From Nemertoderma westbladi (taxonomy: Eukaryota > Xenacoelomorpha > Nemertodermatida > Nemertodermatidae), in the NCBI GenBank assembly GCA_032718475.1, contig JAUCBJ010001616.1, forward strand, positions 98,909-162,908: a stretch of 64,000 nt of DNA, read 5' to 3'. Below, piece after piece: positions 56,601 through 64,000 of this stretch; position 1 is the first letter of the stretch, and the number at the start of each line of letters is the position of its first letter. Below the pieces are notes generated by a model. That model was not told the DNA's origin, ran no database searches, and saw only the letters and a list, made by a program, of their open reading frames with translations. Both the position numbers and the translations under genes were made by a program.

Positions 56601-56951
56601 GTATTTATGGATAGTTTAACACAAACAAACCAACAACATTTAGTAGATATGATAAAAGGAAACGTTGATGTAGAATTTGAAAATATTCTTATGAGGAATA
56701 AAGTTGAACTGGTTTATAACATGGAGCTGAGTGAATTGTTACCGCTATTGAGAAGTAGAAATATTCTTACTGAAAATCTTATTGAGCAGATCAAATATCA
56801 GCCGACTGGTTTACAAAGGAACAGCGAACTAATAGAAGCCATTAAAAGGAGACCTTATGATGACTTTATTGCATTCTGTGAATTATTGAATAAAACTAAC
56901 CAGAGCCACTTAGTTAAATTACTAACTAGAAAAAAATATAAAGACAGTTAG
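53652..56951 (+). CDS. Roc-COR GTPase with C-terminal CARD(s) (ROCO family)
   Basis: 1099 residues in one exon. ROCO proteins are multidomain GTPases; CARD tails recruit death-fold adaptors in apoptosis and innate immunity. Residues 85-155 (LYFRLDADISELTTQNLVSI to LKIPNFLINYIKEQ) resemble the winged helix that follows NB-ARC/STAND NTPases. Roc is about 183-520: P-loop VGQERAGKTS (191-200), T217DGI, DFGGQ (385-389). The G4 position reads VGTKKA (473-478), lacking the usual Asp. A 150-residue charged insertion (230-375) splits Roc. COR is about 545-805. A Cys-rich patch follows (862-881: CPCSYKC, CHNESC). A partial CARD spans about 935-1000 and a full CARD about 1010-1092 (FENILMRNKVELVYNMEL to SHLVKLL). 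No LRRs or kinase are present. The start is the first ATG, five bases after a MITE; the ancestral start may have been ATG 53258. Confidence 0.85.
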   Translation: MSTQWKDNLTIIILYTGDNRGTIRIIDMFSKDQTERKKSIEQVESILEETEELKEIVEYIGWVGPINKPLQGKITDIIISTVDVLSDKEKELYFRLDADISELTTQNLVSIWGLNEISTIEIVNKFRDMGLMIMNISGSNTLKIPNFLINYIKEQKLPIEILARGPEALAAYKAALSKGTTWILKTRLMLVGQERAGKTSLKKALIGQPFDINEPITDGIDSVANCVIDTDKHTDWTNLKNVDILEADPDNAVAKKVAKSVLEFKVQEDAYRRIYTDDIQSTLSVISGENSDRDMNKSTSSYDKPVKIESSKEIIEDIPVDSERGNISESGKVVTPYESKFEGNKYDIPSEVTKGIEDILLSGKPQDILAKFNEEDSRFSLQIVDFGGQCIYYTTHQMFLSRRAIYIVVFDLTQDADKTANIIFRADEENLNKIYSEMTNIEFIDFWLRNIFTFGKNNSESGANISGPPVFLVGTKKASLHEDPETQNILARKKFKEIFRLLKSTLHCNILVKEAFAVENSKEARSDSDEELQNLQLEIVKEMDKFREEIPLDYLKFEKLVTQLLKNDAVYIDIIDLECKLKEIKVEFEYPGLKTMLEFYHDRGRIIYFDEESLRDTIILKPEWLSSMFASIITVKEHINWKNLKYFEDLDDKGILHWDLLDDIWGNMGLKKTFMLKILERFDLICERIGETVPGNGDESEPLLKKSKMNKSYYVPCRLKNANQPIYPIKANDIEFFIAFIGFLPEGLFYRLVKRLIEWSYLIGDIKSEPTLYYRSVVIYCDVDHDIILYVSPRHFSRIKVQIVRKVLMKPKDNIDSNENFISPPDSDFANRVKDYIVDSLGELILAGKMNNIVDFQLKVTCPCSYKCERHGLYKCHNESCIHFILLSDCLSKPIIMCENNASIETHEYKTWFLVKSKDQEYLKVETKKLEEKLEPTELLLYIEKSFILNNDQIQFIETRETKILKSRAIIESLKGKSEFIMKVFMDSLTQTNQQHLVDMIKGNVDVEFENILMRNKVELVYNMELSELLPLLRSRNILTENLIEQIKYQPTGLQRNSELIEAIKRRPYDDFIAFCELLNKTNQSHLVKLLTRKKYKDS

Positions 56952-57239
56952 GAAATAGTATAGTGGACTGTAAATATAATATATTATAAGGTTATTAAAT
57001 TGATTTTATATTACAAATTATTTTCTAATCAGATCAGTCCATCTCATCGTCATTGTCATTGTAACTTTATTTTATTTTGTACAAACTTCATTGTAACTTT
57101 ATTTTTAAATTAAAATTATTAAATTATTGGTCTAATAGGTATAACACCGTGAATCATTTCCGAATTCAACTACCGAAATCTACTAAATATAGTCGAATAT
57201 ATTCCAGCAAAACCTCATAAGCTGATAATTATATAGGAT
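56952..57239. other. 3' flank of the Roc-COR gene
   Basis: AT-rich. No canonical AATAAA is found. A repeat of CATTGTAACTTTATTTT occurs at 57055 and 57089. Confidence 0.4.
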
Positions 57240-58690
57240 ATGTGAACGATGTGGGAATCAGCCAAAATCTGAACCACGATATGAGAACCAACCATACTCT
57301 GAACCACGATATGTGAACCAACCAAACTCTGAACCACGATATGAGAACCAACCAAATTCTGACCCACGATATGAGAACCAACCAAACTCTGAACCACGAT
57401 ATGTGAACCAACCAAACTCGAATCCACGATATGTGAACCAACCAAACTCTGAACCACGATATGTGAACCATCCAAACTATGAACCATGATATGTGAACCA
57501 ACCAAACTCTGAACCACAATTTGTGAACCAACCAAAATCTGAACCACAATATGTGAACCAAGCAAACTCTGAACCACGATATGTGAACCAACCAAACTCT
57601 GAACAACGATATGAGAACCAACCAAACTCTGAACAACGATATGTGAACCAACCATACTCTGACCCACGATATGAGAACCAACCAAACTCTGAACCACGAT
57701 ATGAGAACCAACCAAACTCTGAACCAAGATATGTGAACCAACCAAACTCGAATCCACGATATGTGAACTAACCAAACTCGAATCCACGATGTGAGAACCA
57801 ACCAAACTCCTAACCACGATATGAGAACCAACCAAACTCTGAACCAAGATATGTGAACCAACCAAACTCGAATCCACGATATGTGAACTAACCAAACTCG
57901 AATCCACGATGTGAGAACCAACCAAACTCTGAACCAAGATATGTGAACCAACCAAACTCGAATCCACGATATGTGAACTAACCAAACTCGAATCCACGAT
58001 GTGAGAACCAACCAAACTCTGAACCACGATATGTGAACCAACCAAACTCGAATCCACGATATGAGAAACAACCAAACTCTGAACCACAATTTGTGAACCT
58101 ACCAAACTCTGAACCACGATATGTGAACCAACCAAACTCTGACCCACGATATGTGAACCAACCAAACTCTGAACCACAATTTGTGAACCAACCAAACTCT
58201 GAACCACGATATGTAAACCAACCAAACTCTGAACCACGATATGAGAACCAACCAAACTCTGACCCACGATATGTGAACCAACCAAACTCTGAACCACGAT
58301 ATGTGAACCAACCAAACTCTGACCCACGATATGATAACCAACCAAACTCGAATCCACGATATGTGAACCAACCAAACTCTGAACCACGATATGTGAACCA
58401 ACCAAACTCGAATCCACGATGTGAGAACCAACCAAACTCTGAACCACGATATGTGAACCAACCAAACTCTGAACCACGATATGAGAACCAACCAAACTCT
58501 GACCCACGATATGAGAACCAACCAAACTCTGAACCACGATATGAGAACCAACCAAACTCTAAACCACGATATGTGAACCAACCAAACTCTGAACCACGAT
58601 ATGTGAACCAACCAAACTCTGAACCACGATATGTGAACCGACCAAACTCTGAACCACGATATGTGAACCGACCAAACTCAGAACACGGGT
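57240..58690 (+). repeat. 30-bp minisatellite, about 48 copies
   Basis: Unit GAACCACGATATGTGAACCA plus ACCAAACTCT. Variants are GTGAGAACC, TCGAATCCACG, GACCCACG and CACAATTTG. A longer block CTCGAATCCACGATGTGAGA recurs at about 57778, 57898 and 57987, showing higher-order duplication. Frames on both strands are repeat artefacts. Confidence 0.96.
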
Positions 58691-58872
58691 GTGGGACTTC
58701 CTATTTTCGGTGAGTGGTAAATAAACAAAATGTGATATTTTACAAATTCCAACAAATACTCTATATTATTTGATTGACTATTAATTGCTTCTTAATTAAG
58801 TATTGCTAATACGATTTATATATCTTACGACGGGACCCCCGAGTTGGCGAGGGAATCCCGACTGGTGTGTTG
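58691..58872. other. Spacer with a dispersed-repeat end
   Basis: 58829-58871 (CCCCGAGTTGGCGAGGGAAT) matches 23650-23697 in reverse complement and directly precedes the next array. Confidence 0.4.
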
Positions 58873-60556
58873 ACTCGGCGTTCACGGAGGGTCGTTGATA
58901 CAGATGGTATAGTACCATAGAACTCGGCGTTCACGGAGGGAGGTTGATACAGGTGATGGTATAGTACCATAGAGCTCGGCGTTCATGGAGGGTGGTTGAC
59001 ACAGGTGATATAGTACCATAGAGCTCGGCGTTAACGGAGGGTGGTTGATACAGATGGTATAGTACCATAGAGCTCGGCGTTCACGGAGGGTGGTTGATAC
59101 AGATGGTATAGTACCATAGAGCTCGGCGTTCACGTAGCGTGGTTGATACAGATGGTATAGTACCATAGAACTCGGCGTTCACGGAGGGTGGTTGATACAG
59201 GTGGTATAGTACCATAGAGCTCGGCGTTCACGGAGGGTGGTTGATACAGGTGGTATAGTACCATAGAGCTCGGCGTTCACGGAGGGTGGTTGATACAGGT
59301 GGTATAGTACCATAGAGCTCGGCGTTCACGGAGGGTGGTTGATACAGGTGGTATAGTACCATAGAGCTCGGCGTTCACGGAGGGTGGTTGATACATATGG
59401 TATAGTACCATAGAGCTCGGCGTTCACGGAGGGTGGTTGATACATATGGTATAGTACCATAGAGCTCGGCGTTCACGGAGGGTGGTTGATACAGGTGGTA
59501 TAGTACCATAGAGCTCGGCGTTCACGGAGGGTGGTTGATACAGGTGGTATAGTACCATAGAGCTCGGCGTTCACGGAGGGTGGTTGGTACAGGTGGTATA
59601 GTACCATAGAGCTCGGCGTTCACGGAGGGTGGTTGATACAGGTGGTATAGTACCATAGAGCTCGGCGTTCACGGAGGGTGGTTGATACAGGTGGTATAGT
59701 ACCATAGAGCTCGGCGTTCACGGAGGGTGGTTGATACAGGTGGTATAGTACCATAGAGCTCGGCGTTCACGGAGGGTGGTTGATACAGATGGTATAGTAC
59801 CATAGAGCTCGGCGTTCATGGAGGGTGGTTGATACAGGTGGTATAGTACCATAGAGCTCGGCGTTCACGGAGGGTGGTTGATACAGGTGGTATAGTACCA
59901 TAGAGCTCGGCGTTCACGGAGGGTGGTTGATACAGGTGGTATAGTACCATAGAGCTCGGCGTTCACGGAGGGTGGTTGATACAGGTGGTATAGTACCATA
60001 GAGCTCGGTGTTCACGGAGGGTGGTTGATACAGATGGTATAGTACCATAGAGCTCGGCGTTCATGGAGGGTGGTTGATACAGGTGGTATAGTACCATAGA
60101 GCTCGGCGTTCACGGAGGGTGGTTGATACAGGTGGTATAGTACCATAGAGCTCGGCGTTCACGGAGGGTGGTTGATACAGGTGGTATAGTACCATAGAGC
60201 TCGGTGTTCACGGAGGGTGGTTGATACAGATGGTATAGTACCATAGAGCTCGGCGTTCACGGAGGGTGGTTGATACAGGTGGTATAGTACCATAGAGCTC
60301 GGCGTTCACAGAGGTTGGTTGATACAGGTGGTATAGTACCATAGAGCTCGGCGTTCACGGAGGGTGGTTGATACAGGTGGTATAGTACAGTACCATAGAG
60401 CTCGGCGTTCACGGAGGGTGGTTGATACAGATGGTATAGTACCATAGAGCTCGGCGTTCACGGAGGGTGGTTGATACAGGTGGTATAGTACCATAGAGCT
60501 CGGCGTTCACGGAGGGTGGTTGATACAGATGGTATAGTACCATAGAGCTCGGCGTT
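58873..60556 (+). repeat. 49-bp minisatellite derived from LINE coding sequence, about 34 copies
   Basis: Unit CTCGGCGTTCACGGAGGGTG plus GTTGATACAGGTGGTATAGT plus ACCATAGAG. Its reverse complement matches LINE copy 5 at 37926-37974 (coding NAELYGTIPPVSTTLR) at 47 of 49 positions. Copies differ mainly by CAGATGG/CAGGTGG and TTCACGG/TTCATGG. Because 49 is not a multiple of three, no long frame spans it. Confidence 0.95.
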
Positions 60557-60941
60557 TGTTAGTTTGTTTTCTCCAGCTGATGTTTAGCTAATGATTTAAT
60601 TTTCCGTTAAACTGCCATTTAGACATTTATTATTTCTAATTTATTTATAGATTAAGTCTGCCGCAAAAAGAAACACAATTTAGTAAATTTAATGAAGAAA
60701 CCCAGTTGGTCGCCACTAACTAAATAAATACTAAAGTAAGTATAGCAGTTGGGCATAACATATACAATGACTTAGTTACTTGTCCTACCTCTATAATGGT
60801 ACCGGTATTGGTTTTTGCTATTAAATAACAACAACAGACTAAGTGTTTATTAATTTGTTGCACAGAGTTTGTTAAGCTAAGCTGTTAGATGAGCTAATTA
60901 AAGTTATGAAATCATAATATTTCATTTTTGTTATATTTCAG
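60557..60941. other. Intergenic
   Basis: AT-rich, with no gene seen. It leads into a splice-acceptor-like TATATTTCAG at 60932-60941. Confidence 0.4.
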
Positions 60942-61920
60942 ACAATTATCTAGAAGGTTTCCAAATCTACAACTCAATGAAATTAGCTCAAAATCTCCGA
61001 AAGATCCAGTAAGACAAGCTTCGATATGTCGTCGGTGAGTTACATTGAGTTGAAAAACCAACCCCAGAACCATTATTCACAAATAATGTCTCTGTTTAGA
61101 ACTTAGTGAAATACTTAAGATAAAAATTACGATTATTTTACATTTTGGTGAGTGAAAAATTAAATAAACGAATTCGTTAAAAATTAATTATTAGATAAGC
61201 TAATCAATTTTTATACGAAATCATTTCCGTTTTGCTATTTTCCAGACAAGTATCAACTCTTGACTTCTAAATCAACAACTTCAGTTCAACTCGGACAGAT
61301 TATTATTTAACATTGAGATTTCGGCAACATATCTTATATTCCAACTAGACCAACAATCCGAATTATTTAAGGAGTTGAATCTTCGATATATTAAGGTGAG
61401 ATACATTGAGTCCCAAAGGCCTCTAGAAATAATTTTGGTTTTCAGTCAGGAAGAAATTTCTCCTTTTAGAATGTTAGAAATGCTCCTTAAAATTATTACT
61501 GTACTATTTAGTTGCATTGAAATAGTTTCAATGTTGAAATCGTTTTAAATTTCCCGCCTTATATCACTAGGGCCTATCATACTGATAGTTTTAAATTTCC
61601 CGCCCTTTTCTACTTGGTCAATGAATTCATGTTGTCTGTTGGTGGGGGGTATTATTTGGTGCATATTCGAAATAAATTAAATATTATATAAAGAAATGTA
61701 ACATAAAAAAAAGTTTCAATAATATGCAAATTTTATGGACCTATTTCATTTCTATATTTACAGAATAATCGCAAACCAAACAAGATGCCATTTGGATTAT
61801 AAGAAAACAGAAGCAGATTATTATATATATAATATTGGAATATCAGAGAAGAGAAACTTAATTATAACAAATCAACAAATTAACAAATAACATCCCAATA
61901 AAGTAATCCAACCCTACAGA
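60942..61920 (+). ncRNA. Possible spliced non-coding transcript
   Basis: Three exon-like blocks with good signals: 60942-61034 (acceptor TATATTTCAG, donor GTGAGT), 61246-61395 (acceptor TATTTTCCAG, donor GTGAGA) and 61764 to about 61920 (acceptor ATATTTACAG, polyadenylation signal AATAAA at 61897-61902). The first two are diverged duplicates: both begin ACAA(T/G)TATC and both donors are followed by TACATTGAGT. All frames have stops, so protein coding is unlikely. A first exon is not identified. It may also be the end of an untranslated region. Confidence 0.3.
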
Positions 61921-62805
61921 CAGACAGTAGTTCCGATGTTCTAAACTCAAACTATACTAAGTATTCAAAAAAAGATCAGATCAATTGATTGAATAACACC
62001 AGTTCAAAACCGTATCTTACAGAATATTATATTCAGTTACCGAAAATATTTAATAGTATTGATGTTGAGGGCCAGTATTATAAATAGGTTTATGAATAAT
62101 TTATATTATGGGAATTTTATAACTTTATTTATATTATAAATAATAACAAAGATTTAATTATTTTGCTTAGGGAGAGCTCGCAATTTTCGCTAAAATTAGA
62201 TCTAAAATAATTAATTTATATCAGATATAAATACATAAATGATAATTTTATTCCCATATTATCTGTATTGAGTATTCGAGTAATACCTGTGTATCTCCTA
62301 CGTCTCTTTGGTAGATACAAACCTGGTCCATCCACTAATATAAAGTTTTAATTATTACTCAGAGGTTCCCATTGGTTATATTATTTAACCAATAAAACAT
62401 TGGTTTACATTGAGTGTAACGGAGTTGGTTCCCATTCAGAACTACTATAATGTTATATGTTTATCTAATCTATTCTAATTATCTCGGTCCCACTGTGGCT
62501 GGTTGTGGTTTCCCTAAAGTTACCCGACAACCCTATGTCATTGTACGTCCGTCCGTGTTACTAAACTATCAACTCTGTTTGGACAATCGCACTCCATTCT
62601 GCATCCAAAATCTCCAGTTCAGCTATTTATATCCTTATAAAGGATATATTTAGCATTAATTACAGCGACCAGTGGATTGGTTACAGACTTGTTCAGTAAA
62701 CCCAGGGGGGTCTGTATTGGATACACAGGGTTCCTTCTCTATATACTTACATTCCTATATGGAACACTGAAATGAAACCAAATCAGATTTTCAGCTGTTG
62801 TAATT
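61921..62805. other. Intergenic
   Basis: No gene is seen. A 67-codon frame at 62450-62653 has no recognised motif. Confidence 0.35.
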
Positions 62806-63035
62806 ATTGAAGGATCATTATTGTGAGCTAACCCTATTCCTTTATATTAATTATTTGTATTTATTGAAGGATCATTATTGTGAGCTAACCCTATTCCTTT
62901 ATATTAATTATTTGTATTTATTGAAGGATCATTATTGTGAGCTAACCCTATTCCTTTATATTAATTATTTGTATTTATTGAAGGATCATTATTGTGAGCT
63001 ATCCCTATTCCTTTATATTAATTATTTGTAATTAT
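62806..63035 (+). repeat. 57-bp tandem repeat, four copies
   Basis: Unit AAGGATCATTATTGTGAGCT plus AACCCTATTCCTTTATATTA plus ATTATTTGTATTTATTG. Copies are nearly identical (one C-to-T change, ACCC to TCCC, in the last). The frame stays open because 57 is a multiple of three. Confidence 0.95.
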
Positions 63036-63142
63036 ACGGTTTAATTGATGCGATTTAATTGGATTGTGTCCCAGTTATTTATATTTAGTCATAATAAAGA
63101 AATTATGTAAATATTAATAACATATTAATATATGAAAGCTAT

Positions 63143-63250
63143 GGGGAGGGGGGGGGGGGGGGGGGGGGGTGTAAGTTAGTCTGTTTCATTGGGGAGGGGG
63201 GGGGGGTGTAAGTTAGTCTGTTTCATTGGGGAGGGAGAGGGGGGGGGGGA
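63143..63250 (+). repeat. Poly-G tracts
   Basis: Three G-runs of 9 to about 25 bases, separated by copies of GTGTAAGTTAGTCTGTTTCA and TTGGGGAGG. The first two tracts and their spacer are a tandem duplication of about 53 bp. Confidence 0.9.
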
Positions 63251-63852
63251 CTAGGGACCATAGACCACCCCGTAGAGTTCCTTGTTGTTAGTGAGTGAGG
63301 GGTCCATGGTCCCCATAATGGAGGCCGCATTTCCGACCAGGAGGGCAACACCAGTCTCGGCAGAAGGAAGCGGTGAGAGCGGGGCAACTGTTCGAGAGGA
63401 AGACAAATATAGAATATAACAAAATTATAGATATAAAATAATAAGAGTAATAATAATAATAAGCCTTGTGTGGGACGCGACGGTGGAGGACCCACTGGTG
63501 CCCAGCCACCTCGCCTTGTGTGGGACGCGACGGTGGAGGACCCACTGGCGCCCAGCCACCTCGCCCAGATGCTATCCGCCGGAGGCTGCACTGCAGAGAA
63601 CTCATGGGCCAGGGCTACCTCTTCCCCCAAGTAGCCTACGAGACCTTGGGCCGGGGCGGCCGGCCATGAAACATCCGAGTTCCTGAAGGAGATCAGGGCA
63701 AGACTCCACTCTGTTACCAAGGAACCCCGATCCCACCGCTTCCTCTTGCAGAGACTGGCTGTTGCCATCCTGGTTGGAAATGCGGCCTCCATTATTGGGA
63801 CTCACTAACAACGAGGGATACAACGAGGTGGTCCATGGTCCCTAGTACCATA
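63247..63852. pseudogene. Retroelement C-terminal fragments in inverted orientation
   Basis: 63640-63810 (+) encodes, across one shift, FLKEIRARLHSVTKEPRSHR and RLAVAILVGNAASIIGTH, which looks like the C-terminal end of a retroelement polyprotein. 63247-63390 carries the same region inverted (read on the - strand: ACACCAGTCTC..., GGAAATGCGGCC). Between them, CCTTGTGTGGGACGCGACGG begins two tandem 52-bp copies at 63462-63565. Outer ends GGGACCATAGACCACC / GGTGGTCCATGGTCCC are inverted. The family is not identified. Confidence 0.5.
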
Positions 63853-64000
63853 GGCACAATACCTTTAGACCTTTAGAGGCACAATATAAGTAATGGCTAT
63901 AATATTGATGCATATACTGAGTTTGTGAGGGGGTGTTTTCAATACAGGTTGCTAATGGATTATATTGGTTGGAAATATGGTTTGACAGATGGGAGGCAAT

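Noticed and set aside
57215-58713. 446-aa (-) and 226-aa (+) repeat proteins
   Set aside because: Artefacts of the 30-bp minisatellite; both strands are open and no promoter or unique domain is present.

Overview
The window looks like AT-rich nuclear DNA of an invertebrate animal. The evidence is spliced genes with GT/AG introns (a two-pore potassium channel), animal-type protein families (K2P channel, WD40, Roc-COR-CARD, GTSF1-like CHHC zinc finger), several clades of non-LTR retrotransposons, and P, hAT-like, piggyBac-like and foldback DNA elements. A marine invertebrate would fit, but the phylum cannot be fixed from the sequence alone.

Layout. 0.8-1.7 kb: the last two exons of a K2P channel on the + strand, facing a LINE on the - strand (2.0-5.0 kb, endonuclease and reverse transcriptase split by one frameshift). 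5.4-11.5 kb: a 6.1-kb element with about 230-bp inverted ends, two oppositely oriented CCACAG/CCACAA arrays, two tRNA-like promoter sequences and two intronless TATA-box genes, one of them a GTSF1-like double CHHC zinc-finger protein. 11.96-13.51 kb: a piggyBac-like element flanked by TTAA. 14.0-20.0 kb: a decayed LINE split by an internally deleted P element (THAP domain plus transposase C-terminus) and, in its 3' end, by a small inverted-repeat element. 20.6-27.1 kb: LINE tails, a 30-bp minisatellite, a TA-flanked MITE and two LINE fragments. 27.7-28.8 kb: a possible promoter with 5' exons. 29.3-31.6 kb: two minisatellites. 32.6-34.5 kb: a hAT-like element with an 8-bp duplication and a nested long-TIR element with a 9-bp duplication. 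36.2-38.4 kb: another LINE whose 3' end is a four-fold tandem repeat. 40.65-41.50 kb: first visible exon of a WD40 gene. 44.6-48.0 kb: a 35-bp satellite, interrupted by a nearly complete two-ORF LINE (48.0-52.8 kb). 53.65-56.95 kb: a 1099-residue Roc-COR-CARD protein in one exon. 57.2-60.6 kb: a 30-bp and a 49-bp minisatellite, the latter made from a piece of LINE coding sequence. 60.9-61.9 kb: a possible spliced non-coding transcript. 62.8-63.9 kb: a 57-bp repeat, a poly-G tract and an inverted pair of retroelement fragments.

There are no operons. The host genes that can be supported are the K2P channel, the WD40 gene and the Roc-COR-CARD gene; nearly everything else is mobile or tandemly repeated. 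The most unusual items are a mobile-looking element that carries a GTSF1-like (PIWI-partner) protein, the Roc-COR-CARD protein whose present start codon lies inside a MITE target-site duplication, a LINE whose two ORFs share a frame across a single UAG, and a minisatellite born from LINE coding sequence.
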